Assembly (NCBI RefSeq): GCF_000224065.1
Contig: NZ_AFWT01000020.1
Coordinates: 1-64,000 of the forward strand
Reading direction: 5' to 3'
DNA from: Thiorhodococcus drewsii AZ1
Lineage (GTDB): Bacteria; Pseudomonadota; Gammaproteobacteria; Chromatiales; Chromatiaceae
Length of the DNA stretch: 64,000 nucleotides
Of the stretch, positions 27,148-35,889 are shown piece after piece; position 1 is the first letter of the stretch; each line of letters begins with the position of its first letter. The position numbers were made by a program, and so were the translations under genes. Below the pieces are notes generated by a model. That model was given only the letters and a program-made list of their open reading frames with translations. It did no database searches and was not told where the DNA came from.

Positions 27148-27603
27148 TCAACATGGCTGGGGCACCACCTCAAGCTCGATCAGACCCTTGAGATTGACCA
27201 TCATACGTTCGGAGGTCTCCTGGATCGCGCGTCGGACCATGCCCTCGAATGGTCGCAACGCACCGCTCAGATGCTCCAGCTCGAAGGTGAAGGCGATCTG
27301 GGTGCCACAGTCCAAAGGCTCGAAGCGATAGTCGATCAGATAGGAATCCGTGATCCCCTTGAAGGTGATCCGGCGGCCCGCCTCGAAGGTGGTGACACGA
27401 AACTGGCTATCGCTGCGTCGTCCGCGATCGAAGCGGATCTGACGACCGATCCAGCCGACCTGCATTGGCCCCTCGGTCACCGCCTCCAAGGAGCGGACCT
27501 CGGGCGACCAGCGTGGATAGTTACGCAGAAAATCCTCGGCGACGAACTGGAACACCAGCTCCGGTGGACGTGCGACATAGGTTTCCGCTTGGCTCGTCAA
27601 CAT
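27148..27603 (-). CDS. SRPBCC-fold (polyketide cyclase/START-like) protein
   Basis: A 151-residue protein with the helix-grip pattern of SRPBCC proteins: an N-terminal beta strand with ARPPELVFQFVAED (the typical helix after strand 1), a central series of strands (RVTTFEAGRRITFKG, IDYRFEPLDCGTQIAFTFEL), and a long C-terminal helix (GMVRRAIQETSERMMVNLKGLIE). The cavity of such proteins holds small hydrophobic ligands, but none can be named. ATG 27603 lies six bases after the stop of the J-domain gene, so the two are probably co-transcribed. Confidence 0.8.
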   Translation of the reverse strand: MLTSQAETYVARPPELVFQFVAEDFLRNYPRWSPEVRSLEAVTEGPMQVGWIGRQIRFDRGRRSDSQFRVTTFEAGRRITFKGITDSYLIDYRFEPLDCGTQIAFTFELEHLSGALRPFEGMVRRAIQETSERMMVNLKGLIELEVVPQPC

Positions 27604-27609
27604 GCGTTC

Positions 27610-28137
27610 TCATTCTCCCAGCAGCTGGCGTTTGGCTGCGTTGATCTTGGCTGCAAGATAATCGGATCCACCCCGGTCGGGGTGCAATCGCTGCATCAAC
27701 CGTCGATGGGCAGCGCGGATGGTCTCGACCTCGGCGCCCGGCTCGACGCCCAGGATGGATCGGGCCTCGACGTCCGTCATACGTCCGTCACGACTCGACG
27801 AGGAACCGCCGGCGGATTGTTGCCCGGCACCGGCACCAGCAGCGGCCTCGCCGTTCGCCCAAGCCCCCAATCCCAGGCCGTTCAGCAGCTCGCGCAGCCC
27901 GGACACCGTGCGCAGCAGATAGACCACGCGCATCAGCGCCGGAACGGCTGCGGCCACGGCGGCGAGCAACGGATTCAGATGACCGAAAAGCACCGCGATC
28001 ACCAGCAGTCCGAGGCCGCCCCACAACAGTGACTGGCGCAGCAGACGTCTGCGTCGCTCGATCGGCATGCGACGCCAGGCCTGGAACACGAAGAACATGA
28101 CGGCGACCAGGATGAGCAGAATCAATACACGTGACAT
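27610..28137 (-). CDS. Membrane-anchored J-domain protein
   Basis: A 175-residue protein with two hydrophobic helices (residues ~4-19 and ~38-55), a basic linker, a Gly/Ser/Ala-rich spacer (about 105-120) and a C-terminal truncated J-domain carrying the essential HPD motif ([20 protein letters not shown]). The architecture resembles Tim14/DnaJ-type membrane co-chaperones, which stimulate an Hsp70 ATPase near a membrane. ATG 28137 follows AGGA at 9-12 bases upstream. The neighbouring SRPBCC gene follows immediately; no dnaK is nearby, so it presumably recruits the housekeeping chaperone. Confidence 0.85.
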   Translation of the reverse strand: MSRVLILLILVAVMFFVFQAWRRMPIERRRRLLRQSLLWGGLGLLVIAVLFGHLNPLLAAVAAAVPALMRVVYLLRTVSGLRELLNGLGLGAWANGEAAAGAGAGQQSAGGSSSSRDGRMTDVEARSILGVEPGAEVETIRAAHRRLMQRLHPDRGGSDYLAAKINAAKRQLLGE

Positions 28138-28219
28138 GGAGAGAATTCCTGAAAACCGTAACGCAAGGATTTGGACATCGAATCAGGCCGCGTCTTGAAG
28201 CGCGCCCAGGCGCACCGGA

Positions 28220-30175
28220 TCACGGCCCAGCGGATGCCCCATGATCCAGAGACTGGGATGCGTCCGCCGAGTTCATCTCGAAGAACGCCCGCACATCCTC
28301 GATTTTGCGGGTGCGCGCCATCGGCGGCAGGCTGTCGAGAAAGGTGTAGCCGTAGGAGCGCGACAAGAGACGCGGATCGCAGACCACCAGCACGCCGCGA
28401 TCCTCCACGCCACGAATGAGACGCCCTGCCCCCTGTTTGAGCGCGATCACCGCGCGCGGCAGCTGATAGTCGCGGAACGGATTGCCGCCGCGCTGACGCA
28501 ACGCGTCGATGCGAGCCGAGAGCACCGGATCTCCCGGAGAAGCGAAAGGCAGACGATCGATCAGCACGCAGGATAGTGCCTCGCCGCGTACGTCCACCCC
28601 TTCCCAGAAGCTGGAGCTGCCGAGTAGCACCGCATTGCCGAGGGAGCGAAAGCGCTCCAGCAGCTCGGCGCGCGGCGCCGCCCCCTGGACCAGGATTGGA
28701 TAGGGAATGCGCCCCTCCAACCCCTTCGCCGTCTCGCGCAACGCGCGGTGGCTGGTGAAGAGCAGAAAGGCGCGACCACGGCTGTAACCGATGATCTCGC
28801 AGGCCAGCTCCAGCACCTGGCGATTGTAGTCCGGCTCCGAGGGCTGAGGCAGACCGCGCGGAACGAACCAGAGCGCCTGGGTCGGATAGTCGAATGGACT
28901 GTCCCAGCGCGCAGTTTCAGCGTCCTGGATACCGAGCTGATGCGAGAAGTGCTCGAACCCCTTCCCCACCGCCAGAGTCGCCGAAGTAAAAATCCAGGCG
29001 CTGTCGTCGCGCCCGATCTGGTCGCGAAAGAGCTCCGCAACCTCCAATGGCGTCTGATGGAAGCGAAATCCGCGCCCCTGGATCTCGAACCAGCGCACCG
29101 CGTTCTCGGACTCGGGTGCGGTGAGGACATGCAGTCGTCCGAGCAAATCATTGGAACGCGCCTGGCAGGCATCGAGCCCCTTGTCGCGCCCGGCCAGTGC
29201 CTTGAGCCCATCGGCAAGGGCCGCGAGACGCCGATCCAAGGTCTCCAGCGCCCGCTTGATCGCCGGATTCTCGCCCAGTTCGCGCCAGGGACCACGTCGC
29301 TCGGAGTCGCCCAATTCCAGGCGCGCATCCTGAAGCACTCGCTTCAGACGCGCGATCCGTTCGATCAGATCCGGGGCATCCGATGCGACACGGTGGGCCT
29401 CCAACTCGGTGTCGCGGATCAGATCCATGAGCTGGCGGCTACTGAGCGAGACACCGAAGAAGTTCGAGGCGGTTCCTGGAAGCTGGTGAGCCTCATCGAT
29501 GACGAAGCAATCGGCGCCGGGCAGGATCTCGCCGAACCCCTCATCCTTGAGCGCCAGGTCGGCGCAGAACAGATGGTGGTTCACCACCACCAGATCGGCG
29601 GATTGGGCCTCGCGCCGCGCGGCCACCAGATGGCAGTCCTGCAAATCGGCGCACTCCTGACCGAGACAGTTGTCGCTGCTGGAGGTCACATGAGGCCAAA
29701 TGGACGCATCCTCGGGGATGCCCAGCTCGACGATATCGCCGCACCGGGTCGCTTTGGACCAGCGGGCCACCTCATTGAGCTGGGCGCGCTGATCGGCGTC
29801 CAGCGCAGCGGGATCGTCCAGCACCAGCTTAAGACGATAGCGGCACAGGTAATTTCCCCGCCCCTTGAGCAAGGCGATGGACAGCGGGCGCCCCAGCACC
29901 TTGCGGATCAGGGGCAGGTCGCGATGGAAGAGCTGGTCCTGCAGATTGCGGGTGCCGGTGGAGACGATGACCTTACGCCCCGAAAGCAGCGCCGGAACCA
30001 GATAGGCAAAGGTCTTACCCGTTCCGGTCCCGGCCTCGCAGATGAGCACACCTCCGCTGTCCATGACGGCGGCAATCCGCTCGGACATCGCCTGCTGCTG
30101 CTCGCGGTAGACAAAACCGGGGATCTGGCTCGCCAGCAGACCCTCCGGGCCGAAAACATGGGATAGGTCTGACAT
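28220..30175 (-). CDS. yoaA: ATP-dependent DNA helicase, YoaA/DinG (XPD-like) family
   Basis: A 651-residue superfamily-2 helicase. It has Walker A EAGTGTGKTFAYLVPAL near residue 44, the iron-sulfur cluster cysteines in GNYLCRYR, CLGQECADLQDC, and the Walker B DEAH box (VIDEAHQLPG). C-terminal motifs include FLLFTSHRALRETAKGL and GAGRLIRGVEDRGVLVVCDPR. The family unwinds damaged or branched DNA during replication stress; the 4Fe-4S cluster is expected to be required. ATG 30175 gives an N-terminus in line with the family. It lies 39 bases after the TPR lipoprotein gene on the same strand. DinG itself is longer, so YoaA is the better fit. Confidence 0.9.
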   Translation of the reverse strand: MSDLSHVFGPEGLLASQIPGFVYREQQQAMSERIAAVMDSGGVLICEAGTGTGKTFAYLVPALLSGRKVIVSTGTRNLQDQLFHRDLPLIRKVLGRPLSIALLKGRGNYLCRYRLKLVLDDPAALDADQRAQLNEVARWSKATRCGDIVELGIPEDASIWPHVTSSSDNCLGQECADLQDCHLVAARREAQSADLVVVNHHLFCADLALKDEGFGEILPGADCFVIDEAHQLPGTASNFFGVSLSSRQLMDLIRDTELEAHRVASDAPDLIERIARLKRVLQDARLELGDSERRGPWRELGENPAIKRALETLDRRLAALADGLKALAGRDKGLDACQARSNDLLGRLHVLTAPESENAVRWFEIQGRGFRFHQTPLEVAELFRDQIGRDDSAWIFTSATLAVGKGFEHFSHQLGIQDAETARWDSPFDYPTQALWFVPRGLPQPSEPDYNRQVLELACEIIGYSRGRAFLLFTSHRALRETAKGLEGRIPYPILVQGAAPRAELLERFRSLGNAVLLGSSSFWEGVDVRGEALSCVLIDRLPFASPGDPVLSARIDALRQRGGNPFRDYQLPRAVIALKQGAGRLIRGVEDRGVLVVCDPRLLSRSYGYTFLDSLPPMARTRKIEDVRAFFEMNSADASQSLDHGASAGP

Positions 30176-30214
30176 TGAGTCTGTAACGGATCGATCGAGG
30201 TCGCGCGCCAGCGA

Positions 30215-31105
30215 TCAGTTGGCGTTCGCACGCTGCTCGGCGGCGCTGGCACCGGCCGCGTCGCCGGCACGCCGCTTGGCCTCGGCGATCATGCGCCAAT
30301 TATCCCGCTTGACGTCCGCATCGCCACCGGCCAAGTCGTTGGAGCGCGACGCCAGATTACCCGCCTGAACCGCCTGCCCCTGCTCCATGCGTACCCGGGC
30401 CAGTCGATTCCAGAGATAGGCCTCACGCGGTGCAATGCGCAGCGAGCGTTCGAGCGAAGCGGCCGCGCCCGCGTAATCACCCGCCTGACGCTGCTGCTCG
30501 GCCTGGTTGGCCAGGGCTCGGGCGGCCGGGGCCAAACTCGGTGCAGCGACATTGGACGCGGGCAGCGGTGCCGGCGCGGGCTCCGCACTGGCGACCTGCA
30601 TCGGCGGTGTCGGCGCCTCGGAGGAGGGCTGCGGCATGATCGGCGGCTTGGGCTTGGGTTTAGGCTTGGGCGGCTCTGCCTTGGCAACCGCCGGCTGAGC
30701 AGGGGCGCTTTCGGGCGCGGGCGTCCGAGCCGCCGCCTTCGGGGTCTCGGAGACAGGTGCCGTGGGACTGGATGGCGTGCCCTGAGAGGCTTGAGCTGGC
30801 GACTCTGGTTGAGCAGGCTCGGGAGGGGCTCCGGGATCCCGATAGGCATAGACCTGGGTCTCTTTCTTCTCCGGCTTGGGCGGCTCTGCCGGCTTCGGCT
30901 CGGGCGCGGGTTGCGCCGGCGTGGCGGCCGAGGGCGCGGCTGAACGCGGCGTCACCTGAACCACGGGCGCGGGCGGACCCTCTCGCGACGGCAGAGCACA
31001 GGCCGCGAGGATCAGAGTCGGAAAGAGGACCGAGAGGAATCGCAGACCGGATCGCACGAGAACGATTCGAGGCGCGACAGGACACCAATGAGCGACAGCT
31101 GACAT
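30215..31105 (-). CDS. Proline-rich lipoprotein with TPR domain, coupled to PBP1b
   Basis: The protein has 296 residues. A lipobox lies in PTLILAAC near residue 37, so mature anchoring to a membrane is expected. A long Pro/Ala/Glu/Lys-rich spacer follows (about 40-205, including KPKPKPKPP), long enough to cross part of the periplasm, then a TPR-like C-terminus (YAGAAASLERSLRIAPREAYLWNRLARVRMEQGQ). ATG 31105 overlaps the stop of the PBP1b gene as TGATG, so the pair is translationally coupled. By architecture and position it could be an outer-membrane activator of PBP1b, like LpoB in enterics but with an unrelated domain. That role is inferred. Confidence 0.78.
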   Translation of the reverse strand: MSAVAHWCPVAPRIVLVRSGLRFLSVLFPTLILAACALPSREGPPAPVVQVTPRSAAPSAATPAQPAPEPKPAEPPKPEKKETQVYAYRDPGAPPEPAQPESPAQASQGTPSSPTAPVSETPKAAARTPAPESAPAQPAVAKAEPPKPKPKPKPPIMPQPSSEAPTPPMQVASAEPAPAPLPASNVAAPSLAPAARALANQAEQQRQAGDYAGAAASLERSLRIAPREAYLWNRLARVRMEQGQAVQAGNLASRSNDLAGGDADVKRDNWRMIAEAKRRAGDAAGASAAEQRANAN

Positions 31106-33510
31106 CAGTTGTAGAAATCTCTCATGAAATGGTTGACGGGTTTGGACGGTTCCACCGGCTTGGGCTTCGGCGGAGGCGGCGGCTCCGGCCGAGTCTCTTC
31201 TTCCGCCTTCTGAGCAACGCGTTTCTCACCGCCATCGGAGGTCCGCTTGCCGGAGCCACCACCACAACCGCGTGCCGCCGCAGAGGCATCGCCGATGTAG
31301 GGAACGTCGGATCGGCCGCAGGCATCGGCGATCGTCACACCATCCGGTGGCACGTCGGGCAGCGGTTCGTTCTCCATAGCTAGCATGAACTCGCCCCAGA
31401 CGCGCAGGGCTCCCGAACCGCCGGCGAGCCCCATCGGCTTGTAGTCGTCGCGACCGACCCAGACCACCGCAACCTTATCGCCCGAGAAGCCAGCGAACCA
31501 GCTATCGCGCATATCGTCGGTGGTGCCTGTCTTGCCCGCCATGGTCATGCCCTTGGGAAGCTGGCGGCCCAGCCATCTGGCCGTGCCATTGGTTACGACA
31601 CGCTTGAGCGCCCAGGTGGTGAGAAACGCAGCCTTGGGATCGACCACCGCCTCGACCGCCAACGGATAGCGGTTCAAGGGGCGACCATGGGCATCCACGA
31701 CTTCGCGAATCGCCCGCAGCGGGGCCCGGTAACCTCCGGCCGCGATGGTCTGATACACCTGCGCCACCTCCAACGGCGAGAGCGCCACTGAGCCGAGCAG
31801 CAAGGAGGGCACGACTCGAATCCGGCGCTGAGCACCGAGCCGGTAGAGCGTATCGGCCACCTTTGAGACGCCGACGCTTAGGCCCAGGTTCACCGTGGCG
31901 AGATTGAGCGACCGCATCAGGGCGTCGGACAGCATGACCGGGCCATTGACACGATGGTCGTAGTTCTTCGGCTCCCAGCGTTTGTTGCCGTCGGGCAGAC
32001 TGACCGGCTTGTCCTGGATGCTGGTCGTCAGGGTATAGCGATCGGGCTGGGAAAGCGCGGTCAGATAGACCGCCGGCTTGACCAGGGATCCGATGGAGCG
32101 AACGCTGTCGAGCGCGCGGTTGAAACCCGCGTAGCCGGGCTGACGGCCGCCCGCGATCGCCAGCACCTCGCCTTGATTCACCGAGGTTACGACCGCAGCC
32201 GTCTCCAGGGTGCCAGGCTTCATGCGGCGGGACTTTTCGAGCTCGGCAAGCTTCTTGGGCAACGCCTTCTCGACCGTGGTCTGGACCAGCGGATCCAGCG
32301 TGGTGAAGATGTTGAGTCCCTCCGAGCGCAGGTCTTCGTCGCGGTAATCGCGCTGCAACTGGCGCCGCACCAGGGTGATGAAGTCCGGATATTCGCCGGC
32401 CGGACGCCCACCACCATCCTGGATACCGAGCGGCTTGGTCTTGGCCTCCTTGGCCTGCTCCGGACTGATGACGCCATCGCGCACCATGAGGTCTAGGACC
32501 AGATTGCGGCGTTTTAAGGCCGCCTCAGGATGACGTCGCGGATCCAGACTCGAAGGCGCCTGAACCATCCCGACCAACAAGGCCGTCTGCTGGATGCTCA
32601 GCGCGCTCAGCGGCAGATCGAAGAAGAACTGGCTGGCCAGACCGAACCCGTGGATGGCACGGCTACCATCCTGGCCGAGATAGATCTCATTGGCATAGGC
32701 CTCCAGGATTTCGTCCTTGCTGTAGCGACGCTCCAACAGGAAGGCCATGTAGGCCTCCTTGATCTTGCGCTCGAAGGTCCGGTCGGCACTGAGATAGAAG
32801 TTCTTGACCAACTGCTGGGTCAAGGTACTGGCGCCCTCGACCACGGCTCCGGCCTGGAAGTTGCTGATCGCCGCGCGCAGGATGCCTTTGGGATCGATGC
32901 CGAAGTGTTGGTAGAAATTGCGATCCTCAACCGCCATCAGGGTCTTGACCAGCAGATCCGGCAACTCTTTGCGGCGCACCAGCACTCGGTCTTCGTGATG
33001 GGTCGGATAGATGCTCGCGATCAGCATGGCGTCCAGCCGCACCAGGGCCGGATCCGGGTCCCCATCGGCCCCCTTAAGACTTGCCACCTTGCCGTCGGCA
33101 AACTGGATATCGAGATGCCGGCTCGGCTCCTGTCCGTCCCAGAAGCGGAAGGCGCGGGTCCGCACCAGAAAGCGGTCCTCCTCGCGGCGGTAGGTTCCAG
33201 GCGCACTGAGATCGGACGCCGTGTGATATCCCAAACGCTTCAGCTCATCCTCAAACTGACCGGGCTCCAGACGCCGCTCGGCATAGAGCTCCAACGGACG
33301 CGCATAGACACGCGCCGGCAAGGCCCAGCGCTGCCCCTCGAACTTGCCGCGCACCACCCGGTCGAGATGGATGCCGTAAACGACGGCCACCGCGCCACCG
33401 ACGATCCCGAGCAGCAAGACCCAACCGAGGAGAAAGGGGAGAAGACGGAAACGCTTACGCCGGACCGAAGGTTTTCGGACGCGCGTGGAGGTTCGACGCT
33501 TATCGGCCAC
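31105..33510 (-). CDS. mrcB: Bifunctional penicillin-binding protein 1B (glycosyltransferase/transpeptidase)
   Basis: An 801-residue class A PBP making and cross-linking peptidoglycan. A basic cytoplasmic head is followed by one TM helix (FLLGWVLLLGIVGGAVAVVYG, about 26-46), the UB2H-type domain (about 85-175) and the GT51 domain with VEDRNFYQHFGIDPKG and GASTLTQQLVKNFYL. The transpeptidase domain has SxxK in SIGSLVKP, SLN in MRSLNLATVN and KTG in AGKTGTTDD. The tail is Gly/Lys/Pro-rich (PEPPPPPKPKPVEPSKP) and unusual in length. The start is GTG 33510 without an obvious Shine-Dalgarno. The downstream TPR lipoprotein overlaps its stop codon. Confidence 0.95.
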   Translation of the reverse strand: MADKRRTSTRVRKPSVRRKRFRLLPFLLGWVLLLGIVGGAVAVVYGIHLDRVVRGKFEGQRWALPARVYARPLELYAERRLEPGQFEDELKRLGYHTASDLSAPGTYRREEDRFLVRTRAFRFWDGQEPSRHLDIQFADGKVASLKGADGDPDPALVRLDAMLIASIYPTHHEDRVLVRRKELPDLLVKTLMAVEDRNFYQHFGIDPKGILRAAISNFQAGAVVEGASTLTQQLVKNFYLSADRTFERKIKEAYMAFLLERRYSKDEILEAYANEIYLGQDGSRAIHGFGLASQFFFDLPLSALSIQQTALLVGMVQAPSSLDPRRHPEAALKRRNLVLDLMVRDGVISPEQAKEAKTKPLGIQDGGGRPAGEYPDFITLVRRQLQRDYRDEDLRSEGLNIFTTLDPLVQTTVEKALPKKLAELEKSRRMKPGTLETAAVVTSVNQGEVLAIAGGRQPGYAGFNRALDSVRSIGSLVKPAVYLTALSQPDRYTLTTSIQDKPVSLPDGNKRWEPKNYDHRVNGPVMLSDALMRSLNLATVNLGLSVGVSKVADTLYRLGAQRRIRVVPSLLLGSVALSPLEVAQVYQTIAAGGYRAPLRAIREVVDAHGRPLNRYPLAVEAVVDPKAAFLTTWALKRVVTNGTARWLGRQLPKGMTMAGKTGTTDDMRDSWFAGFSGDKVAVVWVGRDDYKPMGLAGGSGALRVWGEFMLAMENEPLPDVPPDGVTIADACGRSDVPYIGDASAAARGCGGGSGKRTSDGGEKRVAQKAEEETRPEPPPPPKPKPVEPSKPVNHFMRDFYN

Positions 33511-33885
33511 GGGTCAGCAACCGCCCGGCAGCGTCGAAACGCCACCATCCGTGTCGGACAAGGAAGGGGAAGGGTATGGATACATCCAGGGAGCTCGATC
33601 AGCCTGATTCAAAGACGGTTCAGCGGCTTATGGTCCCATTCGCGGCGCCTGGACACAACCGCTCGCAGCCGAGCGAAGACAGTGAGATGACAGAGCCGAT
33701 CGCGGAAGGGAAAGACACGACGGGGTGGGATTATGGGGGCTCGGGGCGCGAACGGCAAAAGTCGCTGCGGTTTGTGATGACGCGGATGCAGCGTGGGGAA
33801 AAGACGGGAGAGACTTGCGGGAGGCCCAACCACCTCATCGGAATGAAGGCGGTCGGGACATGGATATCGATCGCTCAGGAACGGC
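33511..33885. other. 375-base gap, no gene recognised
   Basis: The region upstream of mrcB and downstream of the CTERM-type gene. Reading frames here are short, on both strands, and carry no recognisable motif. It should contain the mrcB promoter and the terminator of the CTERM-type gene, but neither is clear by eye. Confidence 0.5.
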
Positions 33886-34542
33886 TCAGGATACCGAAGC
33901 CACCTTCTGGCGACGCCGCCGACCGGCCCAGCCAACTAGGCCCAGACCACCGAGGAACAAAGGTGCGGCGGCCGGCACGGGAACCGAAGTGGGAGTGCAA
34001 TCAAACGAAACCTTAGCCGATTTCAACGAGAAAACATTCGAAAAAAGATTCTCGCCTGTCTCATAGAACTTGAAATTCAACCCCGTATCATAATAAGTAT
34101 TATGCTTATCGGACCAAGAATGATCTTCAGCATATGCAGCCAATGCCTCGACCACTTTCGCATCCAATTGCACAGACAACGAATTGCCAGTCAAGGCAAT
34201 CGTCTGAACGACTGAAGAGCCATAAGAGCTAACCTCAACCTTACTCCAATTCTCTTTCCAACCATCAGTAAGCCCTCTATAACTCATATCGAGAAACACG
34301 CTCATCTCGCCATTCTTCGCGCTATTCTTCGCGGATTCCGTCCAGTCCCACTTCATTGGGGTCAAGTAACTAACACCAGACCCAATCCCAAGCAAATTTT
34401 TTTCCCAAACATCCTGCTTAATTGACACCGAGTTCTCCCAAGACGTACTCGGATCGCAATCCAAACAGGCTAAAGCGGAGCTCACTGGACCGAGCATCAA
34501 CGCTACCGAACCAATAGCACCGAGAAAGAGTTTTTTCATCAT
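33886..34542 (-). CDS. Secreted protein with VPxPA/PEP-CTERM-type sorting signal
   Basis: This 218-residue exported protein has a signal peptide (KKLFLGAIGSVALMLGPVSSALA), then a beta-rich, Cys-poor domain of unknown function (Trp, Lys and Ser rich), and a C-terminal sorting signal made of VPVPAAAPLFLGGLGLVGW plus a basic RRRR cluster. This tripartite tail is recognised by exosortase-type transpeptidases in bacteria that make extracellular polysaccharide. The N-terminal mature part (CLDCD) has a CxxC. ATG 34542 follows AAGGA. Coding DNA is AT-richer than the neighbours, suggesting acquisition by transfer. No exosortase gene is in the window. Confidence 0.82.
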   Translation of the reverse strand: MMKKLFLGAIGSVALMLGPVSSALACLDCDPSTSWENSVSIKQDVWEKNLLGIGSGVSYLTPMKWDWTESAKNSAKNGEMSVFLDMSYRGLTDGWKENWSKVEVSSYGSSVVQTIALTGNSLSVQLDAKVVEALAAYAEDHSWSDKHNTYYDTGLNFKFYETGENLFSNVFSLKSAKVSFDCTPTSVPVPAAAPLFLGGLGLVGWAGRRRRQKVASVS

Positions 34543-35100
34543 CAAATTCCTTCGTTTATTAAATAAAAACTCGCAAACCAATATATTAGCGCCGAAATTC
34601 GATAAATGACCTCATTACCAATCGAATCCCGCAGCAATTGATTTCCCTGACCGGGGCACCGAGAGTCCTGTTAGCCGACGAATCTGGCGACTCTCAGCAT
34701 ATCTCAGGAACTCGAACCAGAAACCGGCTCAAAGGCAGATATCACAGGAATTCTTAAAGCAAAAAATGCACCACTTTCCATCAGCACAGTGAATCACATA
34801 TATCTTAGGGAAACGCTGATCCATCGCGTTTCCCATCTGTGCCAAGGATGACCCGGCATTTTCAAGCAGCTAAGCGATTGAAAATGGAGCGCGCTGGAAA
34901 CCGCGTTTTCGACCCGCGAGCTGATCCGATGCCAGGAAGGCATTTGATCAGCATCTCCTTATCGGCTGTTTATATCGAACACCCCAAAATCGAAGCCTCA
35001 CACAACACATCGTGAATGTGACAAAAAACAGGATCCAAGAATCGAAGTGACGCAAAAAAGTTACACCCACTGCACTCGCTTTTCCCGCCCTCGATCAACC
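34543..35100. other. 558-base AT-richer gap, no gene recognised
   Basis: No supported reading frame. It belongs to the same AT-rich island as the CTERM-type gene. It contains a perfect hairpin at 34808-34834, listed separately, and presumably the promoter of the 34542 gene. Confidence 0.5.
34808..34834. repeat. Perfect 9-bp hairpin in the AT-rich gap
   Basis: GGGAAACGC (34808-34816) pairs with GCGTTTCCC (34826-34834) around a 9-base loop. No T-tract follows. A related CTGATC/GATCAG pair lies around it (about 34815 and 34945), hinting at a larger decayed palindromic element. Confidence 0.5.
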
Positions 35101-35889
35101 TCAGGTCTTGATTCCCACACCCCGTTGCAGTAACCGCAAACTGTAGGCAACCAGCACGACGATAAAGACCAGAATCATGCCGAAGGCGGCGCCGAGCGGG
35201 ATGTCGCTCACGCCCAACAGTCCGTAGCGGAAGGCGTTGACCATGTAGAGGACGGGATTGGCCATGGAGACGGCCTGCCAAAAGTCGGGCAGCAACTGGA
35301 TGGAATAGAAGACGCCGCCGAGATAGGTCAGCGGCGTGAGGACGAAGGTCGGAACGATGGAGATGTCGTCGAAGCTGTTGGCGTAGACGGCGTTGATGAA
35401 TCCGCCAAGCGAGAAAAGCGTGGCGGTCATAAGACAGACCAGAAACATGACGCCCGGACTGTGGATATGGATATCCGTAAAGAGGAGCGCGACCGCCAGG
35501 ACGGCGCCGCCTACCACCAGTCCGCGCGCCACGCCCCCGCCGACATAGCCGGCCAAAATGACCCAATGCGGCGCGGGCGAGACCAGCAATTCCTCGATAT
35601 AGCGCGAGAACTTGCTGCTATAGAAGGACGACACCACGTTCGCATAGGAATTGGTGATGACCCCCATAAGCACCAGACCCGGGACGATGAAATCCAGATA
35701 CGCGAATCCGTCCATGGTGCCGATACGATCCCCGATCAGACGACCAAAGACCACGAAATAGAGGGTGGTTGTGATGACCGAGGGCAGCACCGTCTGCACC
35801 CAGATGCGCGAGAAACGCAAGATCTCCTTGGACAGGATGGTCTGAAAGGTGACCGCGTAGCGCGTCCAACGACGTCCCAATCCATTCAC
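35101..35889 (-). CDS. ABC-2 type exporter permease (YadH-like)
   Basis: A 262-residue inner-membrane permease with about six hydrophobic helices (SVITTTLYFVVFGRLIG, LDFIVPGLVLMGVITNSYAN, GLVVGGAVLAVALLFT, GVMFLVCLMTATLFSLGGF, LTPLTYLGGVFYSI, AAFGMILVFIVVLVAYSL). The YSSKFSRYIEELLVSPAP loop is the conserved cytoplasmic coupling region of this family. GTG 35889 overlaps the stop of the ATPase gene (GTGA), so the pair is translationally coupled. Together they form a two-component ABC-2 exporter with unknown substrate, commonly named YadGH in enterics. Confidence 0.9.
   Translation of the reverse strand: MNGLGRRWTRYAVTFQTILSKEILRFSRIWVQTVLPSVITTTLYFVVFGRLIGDRIGTMDGFAYLDFIVPGLVLMGVITNSYANVVSSFYSSKFSRYIEELLVSPAPHWVILAGYVGGGVARGLVVGGAVLAVALLFTDIHIHSPGVMFLVCLMTATLFSLGGFINAVYANSFDDISIVPTFVLTPLTYLGGVFYSIQLLPDFWQAVSMANPVLYMVNAFRYGLLGVSDIPLGAAFGMILVFIVVLVAYSLRLLQRGVGIKT

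Noticed and set aside
28748-30166. 472-codon plus-strand frame opposite the helicase gene
   Set aside because: The opposite strand has unmistakable helicase motifs, and this frame has no recognisable domain.
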